The translations under genes and the position numbers were made by a program. The notes below the pieces were generated by a model. The model saw nothing but the letters and a program-made list of their open reading frames with translations, was not told the DNA's origin and made no database searches. Source: Phycisphaerae bacterium (GTDB lineage: Bacteria > Planctomycetota > Phycisphaerae > Tepidisphaerales > Tepidisphaeraceae). From it: DNA of 64,000 nt. Every line of letters begins with the position of its first letter. Within the stretch, counting starts at the first letter, position 1. The stretch spans positions 124,001 through 188,000 of the forward strand of contig BPJO01000001.1 of NCBI GenBank assembly GCA_026004655.1, written 5' to 3'. This document shows, in pieces, positions 28,315-37,295 of this stretch.

Positions 28315-29475
28315 ATGTACTATCGATGGATGTTCGGTTTTGCGATGGGCGTTTATCTGTTCGTGGTCGGTTGTGCCTGGGTGAGTCCCACCCCGGTGAA
28401 CGAGGGTCCGTCGGGGAGAGGTTCTTCCGTATCGGTCTCGGCCGATTCACCCCGCAAAATGGTCGAAGGATTGCCTTACCGCGCGATCGGTATGCAGATC
28501 CAGCGGATCGACTGGATGGATCGTTATAAACAGAGTATCGACGAAATCGCAGCCGTCGGGGCGGATACCGTCAAGTTTGTGGTCGATGCCCGACAAGAAA
28601 ACGGAGGTTCGAGCCGCATCTACATGGATATCCGAACCACACCGACCCCCGCACAGCTATCGGATCTGATCCTTTACGCCAAAAAAAAGAACCTGAGGGT
28701 GATTCTGATGCCTATTGTGCTTCTGGATAAACCCCGCGGAAATGAATGGCGGGGAAAAATCGACCCGGAAGGTTCGTTCGGATGGGACAACTGGTGGGAC
28801 AGTTATCGGGATATGCTTTGGCATTATTCCTGGATCGCTCAATCCACCGGCGTGGACATATTGGTCATCGGTTCAGAGCTGGTCAGCACCGAATCCCAGA
28901 CCGACCAGTGGCTGACCACGATCGAAAAAGTCCGACAATGGTACAAAGGCAAGATCACCTATTCGGCCAACTGGGACCATTACACGGCGGTTCGGTTCTG
29001 GGACAAGCTGGACTTCGTCGGAATGAACAGTTACTGGAAACTGGGCGACGATCGAGATGTCCCGATCGAGAGAATCGTCGAAAATTGGCGAAAAATCCAA
29101 TCCGAAGTGTTGCCCTTTGTCGAGAAAACGGGAAAACCCCTGCTCCTGACAGAAGTAGGCTGGTGTTCGATGGCCAACATGGCGCATCAGCCTTGGGACT
29201 ACACCAAGTCCGAAGCCATCGCCCCGACCGATCCGGACCTACAACGGAAGTTGTACGAGGGTTTCTTTGAAGCCTGGTATGGCAATCCCCTCCTGGGTGG
29301 ATTAAGTATCTGGGAATGGACCCCCGAACCCGACTCGCAAGACGTGGAAGGCCAGAAAAAGAAAAAACGCGGATACACCCCCGAAGGCAAACCGGCAGAA
29401 CAGGTCCTTAAAACGTGGTTTGCCAAACCTTGGACAACCCTTTCACGTGATTCAGGAGTAGGAAGTAAAGGATGA
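28315..29475 (+). CDS. GH113-like TIM-barrel glycoside hydrolase, lipoprotein
   Basis: About 386 residues from ATG 28315 (TTG 28306 also possible). A lipoprotein signal ends in VVGC (Cys near 20). The barrel has the pattern of family 113 (beta-mannanase-type) enzymes: GMQIQRIDWMDRYKQSIDEI, IGSELVSTE (probable acid/base E), MNSYWKLG and PLLLTEVGW (probable nucleophile E), then LSIWEW. Family assignment is by overall pattern, so treat the substrate as unknown. Its stop overlaps the start of the MscS gene by four bases, so the two are co-translated. Confidence 0.75.
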   Translation: MYYRWMFGFAMGVYLFVVGCAWVSPTPVNEGPSGRGSSVSVSADSPRKMVEGLPYRAIGMQIQRIDWMDRYKQSIDEIAAVGADTVKFVVDARQENGGSSRIYMDIRTTPTPAQLSDLILYAKKKNLRVILMPIVLLDKPRGNEWRGKIDPEGSFGWDNWWDSYRDMLWHYSWIAQSTGVDILVIGSELVSTESQTDQWLTTIEKVRQWYKGKITYSANWDHYTAVRFWDKLDFVGMNSYWKLGDDRDVPIERIVENWRKIQSEVLPFVEKTGKPLLLTEVGWCSMANMAHQPWDYTKSEAIAPTDPDLQRKLYEGFFEAWYGNPLLGGLSIWEWTPEPDSQDVEGQKKKKRGYTPEGKPAEQVLKTWFAKPWTTLSRDSGVGSKG

Positions 29476-30737
29476 TGACCGTACTATTCGCACAAACCAC
29501 AACCCAACCGGTCGAAGCCGTCTGGACCAACGTCTGGAGCTCGGTTCACATGACATTGGAGGAAACGAGCTGGCGGGGATGGTTGATCCTGCTCCTGTCC
29601 ATTTTCGTCGGGTACGTCAGCGGTTACATCACCAAGAAAATACTCCAGACCCTGGCTGATCGGCAACTCAAACACGGTTGGGTCATCCGGTCGGCCATTT
29701 TCATGTCGCTGGCGAACCCCGGATCGTTGATCCTGCTGACGATCGGTGTAAGTGTCGGTCTGGGGGGATTGGCCATGAGTCCGGAGGTTCGATGGTTCGT
29801 CGGGCGGGTACTGGCTTTGGCGTATATCACCGGTTTCGGGTGGGCACTTTTCAATCTGATCGATGTGATCGATCTGTCGCTGAAGCGTCTGGCCGCCAAG
29901 ACCAGTAGTAATCTCGACGATCAGATGGTCCCGTTGGTACGAAAAACCCTGCGGTTGTTTCTGATCATCGTCCTGGTCCTGTTTACCCTTGAAAACGTCT
30001 TTCAACGAGACGTTTCGACCTGGTTAGCCGGTCTGGGGATTGTCGGCCTGGCCGTTTCGTTTGCTGCCCAGGACTCGATCAAAAACTTTTTCGGATCGGT
30101 TACCATCCTTCTGGACCGGCCTTTTCAACTCAACGATCGCGTGACCATCGATGGGCATGACGGAACGATCGAAGACATCGGTTTTCGTTCCACCCGGGTC
30201 CGACGATTGGACGGGGTGCTGGTGACGATTCCGAACTCCAAGATTGTCGAACAGAGCGTGCAAAATATTTCCCGACGTCCGAATCTGCGTCGGATTACGG
30301 ACGTTTCCATCACTTATGACACCCCCCCGGACAAGGTGCTACGAGCTGTCCAAATCCTCAAAGAGATTCTGAATGAACCGGAGGTCTCTGCCAAGTTCGA
30401 TTGGGAAAAGTTTCCGCCCCGGGTCCATTTCAATGAGATGCGTTCCGATACCCTGAACCTGCAAATGATTTATTGGTACAATGACCCGACGGACTGGTGG
30501 GGTTTCCAGGCGTTGGGACAAAAAATCAATTACGAGATCCTCCGGCGATTCGGGGAAGAAAAAATCGAGCTAGCGTTCCCGACACGCACCCTTTATATCA
30601 AGCAAGTATCGGACGACGAAACAAAACCGATTCGGTCTGAACCCGACCCGGTAGAACAAATATCCCCCCCTTCCGACAAGAACAAGCCAGCAACACCAAG
30701 CCCGTCTCAGAGTGAAACGGGAGACTGCAGGCGATAA
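29472..30737 (+). CDS. Mechanosensitive ion channel, MscS family
   Basis: 421 residues. Four to five hydrophobic helices, then the pore helix and beta domain signature: GLGIVGLAVSFAAQDSIKNF, DRPFQLNDRVTIDGHDGTIE, GFRSTRVRRLDGVLVTIPNS, and a C-terminal Pro/Ser-rich tail. Releases solutes at low osmolarity. ATG 29472 overlaps the preceding stop. The 3' end overlaps the convergent dehydratase-like gene by 31 bp. Confidence 0.93.
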   Translation: MMTVLFAQTTTQPVEAVWTNVWSSVHMTLEETSWRGWLILLLSIFVGYVSGYITKKILQTLADRQLKHGWVIRSAIFMSLANPGSLILLTIGVSVGLGGLAMSPEVRWFVGRVLALAYITGFGWALFNLIDVIDLSLKRLAAKTSSNLDDQMVPLVRKTLRLFLIIVLVLFTLENVFQRDVSTWLAGLGIVGLAVSFAAQDSIKNFFGSVTILLDRPFQLNDRVTIDGHDGTIEDIGFRSTRVRRLDGVLVTIPNSKIVEQSVQNISRRPNLRRITDVSITYDTPPDKVLRAVQILKEILNEPEVSAKFDWEKFPPRVHFNEMRSDTLNLQMIYWYNDPTDWWGFQALGQKINYEILRRFGEEKIELAFPTRTLYIKQVSDDETKPIRSEPDPVEQISPPSDKNKPATPSPSQSETGDCRR

Positions 30738-31216
30738 TTGTTCAGTAATTCGGTGAACTGTTCGGTAAAGACAAAATTGTGTTCGGGGAACTTGATTCCC
30801 GACAGGTTTTGATCGATGTGGCTGAACATCAGCTCGATCTCGGCCACGAGGTCTGACCCACATTCGACGCGTCCGGAGATGCTGGCTCCCTGCTCGTTAA
30901 GTTGATCGACGGTGGCTTTGAACAGGATCGTGTCCCCCGGACGAACCAGTCGATGAAACACTGCCTTTCCGACTTTGGCGAGGATCACCTTTTCCTTGAA
31001 TCCGCGTGCTTCTCCGACCAGAATTCCTGCCGTCTGGGCCATGCCTTCAACAATCAGAGAATGCGGAACGATCGGGAAATCGGGGTACAGATCGTGCAGG
31101 TGTTCTTCGGCCAAGGTGCAGTTTTTCAATGCGATTGCTGAAGTACGAGAAGTGAACTCGATGAACTTGTCGATCCAGATCCAGCGCATGGACGGTTTGA
31201 TCTCCGAAGATTCCAC
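30707..31216 (-). CDS. FabZ-like hot-dog protein with altered catalytic motif
   Basis: 169 residues from GTG 31216, which directly follows an in-frame stop; M10 (MRWIWIDKFIEF) may be the true start. Hot-dog fold of the 3-hydroxyacyl-ACP dehydratase family: LAEEHLHDLYPDFPIV then PHSLIVEGMAQTAG. The family's catalytic His, H in 'HFP', is replaced by L43 (LYP), while the Glu (E57) remains. It may be an inactive partner or have changed chemistry. Last gene of the MFS-dehydratase-ACP cassette, 41 bp after the ACP stop. Confidence 0.8.
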   Translation of the reverse strand: MESSEIKPSMRWIWIDKFIEFTSRTSAIALKNCTLAEEHLHDLYPDFPIVPHSLIVEGMAQTAGILVGEARGFKEKVILAKVGKAVFHRLVRPGDTILFKATVDQLNEQGASISGRVECGSDLVAEIELMFSHIDQNLSGIKFPEHNFVFTEQFTELLNNYRLQSPVSL

Positions 31217-31257
31217 TCACCATAAAATCGATCAAGCCCGACGGTCCGGGGCAACCG

Positions 31258-31653
31258 TTACGCGGCCGAGGGGTTGTTGAGCTTGCCTTCGATATACTTG
31301 ACGATGGCTTGGACGGTGAAGAGTTTGCTCATGTTTTCGACCCGGGGGTCTTTTTCGAACTCGCTGAAATCGCTGTGGGGCATTTTTTGTTTGAGCATCT
31401 CGATTCCCGCGGGTTTAACGACGCCGTTTTCGACATAATTGGGGTCGTTGGCGACGTTTTCGGGCATCAGTTCGCCTTTAGGGATTTTGATCCCGAACGC
31501 CTTTTCCAATCGGAACATGATGTCGAGAAAATCGATTGATTCTGCACCGAGATCATCCCGGATCACGGCTTGGGGCGTGACTTCGTCGTCATCAACCCCC
31601 AAAGCGTCGACCAGAACCTCTTTAACCTTGGCATAAATTTCGTCGTGTGTCAT
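31258..31653 (-). CDS. Acyl carrier protein, long form
   Basis: 131 residues versus ~80 for standard ACP. The N-terminal half is ACP-like, with the phosphopantetheine Ser (S39) in DDLGAESIDFLDIMFRLE. After KIPKGELMPE an extra ~40-residue stretch (NDPNYVENGVVKPAGIEML, SDFSEFEKDP) precedes the last helix ENMSKLFTVQAIVKYIEGKL. The carrier would hold the acyl chain for the neighbouring dehydratases. Between the two dehydratase-like genes on the same strand. Confidence 0.9.
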   Translation of the reverse strand: MTHDEIYAKVKEVLVDALGVDDDEVTPQAVIRDDLGAESIDFLDIMFRLEKAFGIKIPKGELMPENVANDPNYVENGVVKPAGIEMLKQKMPHSDFSEFEKDPRVENMSKLFTVQAIVKYIEGKLNNPSAA

Positions 31654-31712
31654 GTTGAATCCTCATCATCCACGATTCGTGGAAAAATGCCATCCTTCCA
31701 TCGTCCACAGGA

Positions 31713-32195
31713 TCAGATCCCGGGACGGATTTGTAAAGTCAAAATCTCCCATCGTCGTTTATGATAATCGATCAAACGTCGGTCGGTGCCGGCCAATTCG
31801 GGTTGTTTATCGGACAAATTAAAATAGGCCAACTCGATGCGTCCGGTCAGAGCCTGCTGGTCATCGATCAGACCGGTGGCTTTGAAAATCGCCCCGCTGG
31901 GGGTGTCCTTGAAATGCTCGACTTCGAGACGGAGGTTATTTCCGGGGGAGACGAAGTTTCCGTACCGAAGATTTCGAGCCTCCTTCAGAACGGCCATCGA
32001 CTTGGAAAACCGATGATTGATGTGTAAAAGCCAACCCGCAGCCTGTGTCAGGGCCTCGAGCATCATCACCCCCGGGAGCACGGGAAAGGTCGGGAAATGA
32101 TCGGCCAAGTATTCTTCGGCCAAAGACACATTTTTGACCGCGACGATCCGTTGCGGGGAAATTTCGCAGATCTTGTCAATCAGATGAAACTTCAC
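31713..32195 (-). CDS. 3-hydroxyacyl-ACP dehydratase-like protein (FabZ family)
   Basis: 160 residues from GTG 32195. Catalytic motif intact: EYLADHFPTFPVLPGVMMLE, with H33 and E47, and the AQ-like TQAAGWLL helix. Removes water from 3-hydroxyacyl-ACP in fatty acid-like synthesis. No ketosynthase or reductase is adjacent. 59 bp upstream of the ACP gene. Confidence 0.88.
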   Translation of the reverse strand: MKFHLIDKICEISPQRIVAVKNVSLAEEYLADHFPTFPVLPGVMMLEALTQAAGWLLHINHRFSKSMAVLKEARNLRYGNFVSPGNNLRLEVEHFKDTPSGAIFKATGLIDDQQALTGRIELAYFNLSDKQPELAGTDRRLIDYHKRRWEILTLQIRPGI

Positions 32196-32257
32196 GTTCG
32201 GAGGCAGGTTTTATCGGTGGTCGGGGTTGAATGCAAGCGATCGACCACCCACATGGT

Positions 32258-33742
32258 CTATTTACCGTCGGGAAAGGACCCGTTTTCATCGTCGTCCGCG
32301 TCATCCCGACGGATCATCCGGACTGGTAGCAGGACCGCCCCCATAACGTTGTTGTACAGGTTGCCGGCCATGAACCGAAGCAGATCGACGGTCGGACGGG
32401 CTTTGGGTTCGTGAACGCGAAGCAGTGGAATCACGGCTGCGAGTCTAAGGACGGCACTGATGGCAAAAAGCACTTCATAGAATGACAACGGGGCCAACCA
32501 CTTCAATCCCAGGTCATAATGAAAATCACGTAGGGTCTCAGCGACGATTCCATAGAAAATCCCTCCCAGCATCCCGGCAATATTCACCACAACGGTATTG
32601 ACCGCGACATAAGCACTTCCCCCGGCGGAACCGTTTTTACCGCTCGTTCCGGATAATTCCAGGACCAGATTGAAATTGGCCAGTTCTACACCTGTCCACC
32701 AGGCAGCCCCCAGACAAGCCAGAATATATCCCAACCAGGATTGTCCGCTGTTCATCAGCAACCACCCGATCCCGACCGGAACGATTCCCAGAACTGCCAG
32801 CATCATGGACGGTTTTTTGCCGTAACGATCAATCGCTTTACCCCACAAAGGCAGGACCAGAAATTGGGTCAACAAAGGTGTCACCAGAACGATCATCTGG
32901 GTCTGCGTGCTGCTGATTTGCAGATGTTCCATCAGATACTTACTGACGAACTGACCTTGTCCTGCCACCGCAAACCACAGAATCGCGGTACAGATACTGA
33001 ACCACATAAACCGGGCATCTTTCAACGGGGTGACGATCATCTGAAAAAACGGTTGACGGGGTTTGGGATGAACTGAATGAGGAACCCAGTGAAAAAGGGC
33101 AATATCCACGACACCGAACATCGCCGAGACCGTGAAGATAGTCGTACAGACAATCATCAGGGTCATGGATCCTGCCTGTTCGGACACGTAATGATCCAAA
33201 ACCCACCCAGCCACCCAAGCGGCAGGAATGGCAGTCACGATGCCCCATTGTCTACGACGGGCAAAGTACCGACCTCGCACCCGGTCCGGAACGACATCGG
33301 CCATCCAGCTCACCCAGGCAGGGCTTCCGATAGCTTGACCCGAATGCATCAGGAAAGAAGAAAACAGGAAAATCGCAATCGCCAGTGCCGAAGCATCAGG
33401 ACCGTACCGCCAGATCAACCAAGTCGGTACGGCTCCGATCACGATCCACAACAATCGATTGATATAAAGACTGATCAAAAAAATCCGTTTTCGTTGACCC
33501 GTTCGGTCGGTCAATGATGCTGCAGGTAAGGACAATAATGCTGCCCCGAAAGGCATGGCCGAGAGCAACCCGAACTGAAACTCGCTTAAACCCAGTTGTG
33601 TGGCAAAAAGGGTTAACGGCGCCCCCGCCAGCGCGTGCATCCAGATCGCCCCGAACATCCAAGCGGTCGTGACGTACCGCATCGCGCGTCGGAGCTCGGG
33701 ACCGGAAAGACCTACCATTTTATTCGCAGAGGAATCAGACAT
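32258..33742 (-). CDS. MFS transporter
   Basis: 494 residues from ATG 33742; the frame is open 35 codons further, without a better start. About 12 hydrophobic helices, with the MFS loop motif SLTDRTGQRKRIFLISLY after helix 2 and GKAIDRYGKKPSMMLAVLG after helix 8. First gene of the run with two dehydratase-like proteins and an ACP, so it may export the lipid or metabolite they make (inference). Substrate not identifiable. Confidence 0.85.
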   Translation of the reverse strand: MSDSSANKMVGLSGPELRRAMRYVTTAWMFGAIWMHALAGAPLTLFATQLGLSEFQFGLLSAMPFGAALLSLPAASLTDRTGQRKRIFLISLYINRLLWIVIGAVPTWLIWRYGPDASALAIAIFLFSSFLMHSGQAIGSPAWVSWMADVVPDRVRGRYFARRRQWGIVTAIPAAWVAGWVLDHYVSEQAGSMTLMIVCTTIFTVSAMFGVVDIALFHWVPHSVHPKPRQPFFQMIVTPLKDARFMWFSICTAILWFAVAGQGQFVSKYLMEHLQISSTQTQMIVLVTPLLTQFLVLPLWGKAIDRYGKKPSMMLAVLGIVPVGIGWLLMNSGQSWLGYILACLGAAWWTGVELANFNLVLELSGTSGKNGSAGGSAYVAVNTVVVNIAGMLGGIFYGIVAETLRDFHYDLGLKWLAPLSFYEVLFAISAVLRLAAVIPLLRVHEPKARPTVDLLRFMAGNLYNNVMGAVLLPVRMIRRDDADDDENGSFPDGK

Positions 33743-34138
33743 CGGAAGGTTCACTGCATGGAATCGTCGGACGTTGTAAGGGTCCAGACGGAAAATTGTA
33801 AGAGTTTCCGTAGACGATGCAATCAACGAATTGATCGATCCGATCAACGCATCGGAATATTTGGATAGGCGTTTCTACGGATTTTTACCCGCAAAACATG
33901 AGACTTGATACCCTCGGACCGGGTGATGGGCCGACCCGTCGCAAGAGCGTTCGCGCAACACTTTTTTGCGACATTCCGGTCTCGAGATCCTCTTTTTTGT
34001 GTTGTTGTGTAAGTTTTCCGATCGATCCGGTCCGACATTCGCGCAACACACCTGTTATCTATAGGGGGAAGTGTACGGTCAGGAGACCTGTTTACTTCTG
34101 AAACAGTTCTCATATCGTGTTAGAAGTAGGATTGCGTC
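33743..34138. other. Intergenic region between MFS and ClC genes
   Basis: No gene recognised. A 12-bp direct repeat TTCGCGCAACAC occurs at 33950-33961 and 34038-34049, 88 bp apart. The region presumably holds divergent promoters. Confidence 0.3.
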
Positions 34139-36028
34139 TTGATACCGTTGATTCTGACCCGTCTGAAAGTTCTTGCCAAACGTTCGCTAGCCACGGTGGG
34201 CGTCCGTGAAGACGTCGGATTAATCCCGGTTGCGGTGTTGATCGGGATCCTGACCTCTCTCCTGGCAGTGGCGTTTCATGGTCTGGTCGAGTGGTTGAAA
34301 GATCGGTTGTATGTACAAAGCACGGGACAGTGGCTTTATGAACAGGGTCTTTGGATGCTGGTGGTCATCCCGGCTTCGGGAGGATTGGCTGTCGGGATCA
34401 TCACGCGTTATCTGCTTAAAAGCCAAGGCGGACACGGTGTGGTCGATGTCATCGAATCCGTACTTCGAACACGGGGGTTTATCCGACCGATCCGCGCGAT
34501 CGAAAAAATCCTTACCTCGGGATTGACGCTCGGTTCCGGTGGAAGCACCGGGGCAGAAGGACCGATCGTTGAAATCGGAGCAGCCGTCAGCAGCGGGGTC
34601 GGGAACCTGTTGTCCATTTCTCGTCAACGCATGCCCCTTCTGGTCGGTTGTGGCGCGGCTGCGGGGATCAGTTCGATCTTCCACGCCCCGATCGGGGGAG
34701 TGCTTTTCACCCTCGAAGTCATTTTAAGGGATTTTTCGGTCCGAACGTTTGTTCCCGTGGTTGTGGCCAGTGTGGTCGCGAATGTCGCAACCCAGGGGTT
34801 CATAGAATATCTCTCGTCTTACGAATGGATCGGTCCGACTGAAGGATATCATTCCATTTTCTGGGTCCCTTATCACCTGCTCGGACCTGATTTTTCCGTG
34901 ACCTGGATCCAAGGATTGCAGTTCGCGATTCTGGGGCTTATCTGCGGAATGATAGGCGTAACCCTGACCCATCTCATGCTCTGGGGAGAACGTGCGTTTC
35001 GTCCACTTCATGGGCTGGGCGCTTTTCGACCAATGCTCGGGGGCGCCGTGCTCGGTGGAATGGGAATCCTGTACCTATGGTTGAGTGATCGATTCCTGGG
35101 TGTATTCAAACCACTTTCAATATCAGACTACCCGATGCCCGCCTTCTTCGGGGACGGATACGGGGTCATTCAAACGATGCTCAGCGGTAGTTTCGGACAC
35201 GGTCTAACCCCATCGGAATTGCTGGTCCTTCTGGTCATGCTTCTGGTATTCAAACTGTTGGGAACAACCGTCACCCTCTGCTCCGGAGGATCGGGGGGCG
35301 TGATCGCACCGTCTCTAGTCTTGGGGGCCACCGGCGGATTGCTTCTTGGAAATCTGCTTAATCACATCGGAGTCGTCAGCGCACAACCCGGCGCAATGAC
35401 CCTAGTGGGAATGGGTGCGGTGTTGTCGGCGGTGATCCATGCTCCGTTGGCTTCGATCCTGATCGTCTTTGAGCTGACCCAAAGCCCTGGAGTGATCGTC
35501 CCTGCCATGCTCGCGTGTGTGGTCGCGCAGGGAACCGCTCGGTTGATGCATCCGGACAGCGTCTATACCGAGCATCTCCGCAAACGGGGTGTTCGACCAG
35601 AATCGTCTTCGGACATGTCCAGTTTACGCAAATACGCGATCGACCATCTACCCATGGAACCGATTCTTCCACTTCGTCTCTCTGACCCGTTCAAACGTGT
35701 CATTGACCTGGCCGGGCAAACCGACAGGTCCCATTTTGTCGTGACCGACGACACAGGACAATTCAAAGGAATCATCACTTCCGAAGAAATCCGTCAGGTG
35801 CTTCTTGAACCCCAAGCCGTCCCGTTGCTGACCGTCGCAGAAGTCATGCGCACCGACGTCCAGCCGTTACGACATACCGAAAATCTCGCAAGTTTGTTCG
35901 AGGCTTTTCTGGTTCACGATATTGAAGCCCTTCCGGTAGGACTGGATCATGACCCGAACCGGGTGGTTGGAATTGTAAGCAGGGATTCCCTGATGAAACA
36001 CTACCAGCGGTCCTGGCAGGACTCTTAA
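34139..36028 (+). CDS. ClC-family chloride channel/transporter with CBS domains
   Basis: 629 residues. Ten or more membrane helices with the ClC selectivity signature GSGGSTGAEGPIVEIGA (about 130-147), the second ion-binding segment SGGSGGVIAPSLVLGA, and two CBS domains from about 500 on (MEPILPLRLSDPFKRVIDLA; VMRTDVQPLRHTENLASLF). Moves chloride or a similar anion, gated or adjusted by nucleotide through the CBS pair. Start is TTG 34139; an upstream AGTAGG is a weak ribosome-binding site. Confidence 0.92.
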   Translation: MIPLILTRLKVLAKRSLATVGVREDVGLIPVAVLIGILTSLLAVAFHGLVEWLKDRLYVQSTGQWLYEQGLWMLVVIPASGGLAVGIITRYLLKSQGGHGVVDVIESVLRTRGFIRPIRAIEKILTSGLTLGSGGSTGAEGPIVEIGAAVSSGVGNLLSISRQRMPLLVGCGAAAGISSIFHAPIGGVLFTLEVILRDFSVRTFVPVVVASVVANVATQGFIEYLSSYEWIGPTEGYHSIFWVPYHLLGPDFSVTWIQGLQFAILGLICGMIGVTLTHLMLWGERAFRPLHGLGAFRPMLGGAVLGGMGILYLWLSDRFLGVFKPLSISDYPMPAFFGDGYGVIQTMLSGSFGHGLTPSELLVLLVMLLVFKLLGTTVTLCSGGSGGVIAPSLVLGATGGLLLGNLLNHIGVVSAQPGAMTLVGMGAVLSAVIHAPLASILIVFELTQSPGVIVPAMLACVVAQGTARLMHPDSVYTEHLRKRGVRPESSSDMSSLRKYAIDHLPMEPILPLRLSDPFKRVIDLAGQTDRSHFVVTDDTGQFKGIITSEEIRQVLLEPQAVPLLTVAEVMRTDVQPLRHTENLASLFEAFLVHDIEALPVGLDHDPNRVVGIVSRDSLMKHYQRSWQDS

Positions 36029-36127
36029 CTTCTTGGAAAATCCGAAATTAACATTTTGTCCTGGTGTGTGTCTATCCGTCGGAACAGTTATCATGACGAG
36101 AATCACTAAATCCCGAAAGGAGCTCAC

Positions 36128-36700
36128 GTGAGAGGACTTTATCTGACCTTGTTGGTCGTTGCGGTTTTGTTCGGGACGGGTTGCAAAAGCAAACCCAAAG
36201 ACGGACGAGTCAGACCGCCGGTGGACGAACTTTATGACGAAGGACGAGGACTTCAAGGCAAAGACGTCATCGCGTCTTCCGACAAAATGGCGGCTTCACT
36301 TTTATCTTTGCCGCAATTAAACGCCTCGGAACGACAATGGACGATCGTCGTAGACCGGGTAGAAAATCTCACCCAATCCCAACGGGGGGATCTGAACATC
36401 TTTCTCATGCGCCTGCGGAGCAAGTTGCTGCAACTAGGAGGGGGACGTGTGACGCTGATCGAGAACATGCAGAAGTTCAATGACCTGCGCAACCGGGAAC
36501 TCGAACCGGGGTCGGATCGGTTCGGACAAGGAGGACTCGATGCCAAACCCCGGACCGTACAACCGGACTACTTTCTCTCAGCCAAACTGGCGGAACTTCC
36601 GAACCGTGAAACGAGCTACTTTCTGGTCGAGTTTACCTTGACCAAAGTGGATCGGACGATCGTCTGGAGTGACATGTACGAAATAGCCACAAAACGATGA
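36128..36700 (+). CDS. LpoB-like lipoprotein, copy 1
   Basis: 190 residues from GTG 36128, preceded by AAAGGAG. Lipoprotein signal LYLTLLVVAVLFGTGC (Cys ~20). The body matches the LpoB/PBP-activator pattern: SDKMAASLLSL, VDRVENLTQSQ, DLNIFLMRLRSKLL, VTLIENMQKFNDLRNRE, PDYFLSAKLAELPNR, then a final SDMYE strand. LpoB activates the peptidoglycan polymerase PBP1B from the outer membrane. First of a tight cluster; overlaps copy 2 by four bases. Confidence 0.8.
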   Translation: MRGLYLTLLVVAVLFGTGCKSKPKDGRVRPPVDELYDEGRGLQGKDVIASSDKMAASLLSLPQLNASERQWTIVVDRVENLTQSQRGDLNIFLMRLRSKLLQLGGGRVTLIENMQKFNDLRNRELEPGSDRFGQGGLDAKPRTVQPDYFLSAKLAELPNRETSYFLVEFTLTKVDRTIVWSDMYEIATKR

Positions 36701-37278
36701 CCCGTCTTCGAATCCATTACTCATGGGTTGCAGGGATTTTCGGGCTATTGGTTGTCGGCTGTCAGTCGGCGACGCAAAGCGGTACGTCCACCTTTTTGTC
36801 CGGAATGGATCTCGTCAGCATGACGGATGACATGGCCTCGCGGATCGGATCCGATCCGCAAGTCCTGTCTGCTTATTCCCGTAAAGGTCCGTTGCGGATC
36901 GTGGTCATGCCGGTCGTCAATCAGCTTCGTGCAGAAGTGATTCCCCGAGGAGCTGCCTACGCGTTCACCGGTCGGATACGCGTGTTATTGTCCAAACACA
37001 CGCCAGACCGATTCGTCTGGGTAATGAACCGAGACGCGTTTCATGACCTTCGCGCCCGTGAACGGGATCTGTCGATTGATCCCGGACCCGATCCGGAGAC
37101 CGTTCAACCGGAATACGCGTTGACCGCAACTTTCATGAGCCTAGGAGATGAGAATCGGAAACGACGGGAACAGTTTTATGTCTGTGTATTCGAATTGACC
37201 AATATTCAGGACCGCACAGTGTTGTGGTCCGGGTCGTATGAAGTTCACAAGACTGCTGTCCGCAATTTTCTGGATTGA
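36697..37278 (+). CDS. LpoB-like lipoprotein, copy 2
   Basis: 193 residues, ATG overlapping the preceding stop (ATGA). Signal IFGLLVVGC, then SMTDDMASRIGSD, IVVMPVVNQLRAEV, DRFVWVMNRDAFHDLR, PEYALTATFMSLGDE and a final GSYEVHK. It is the same family as copy 1 but diverged. A pair of LpoB paralogues with a TPR lipoprotein suggests one envelope machine. Confidence 0.78.
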   Translation: MTRLRIHYSWVAGIFGLLVVGCQSATQSGTSTFLSGMDLVSMTDDMASRIGSDPQVLSAYSRKGPLRIVVMPVVNQLRAEVIPRGAAYAFTGRIRVLLSKHTPDRFVWVMNRDAFHDLRARERDLSIDPGPDPETVQPEYALTATFMSLGDENRKRREQFYVCVFELTNIQDRTVLWSGSYEVHKTAVRNFLD

Positions 37279-37295
37279 CCAAGCCGGAGAAATGC

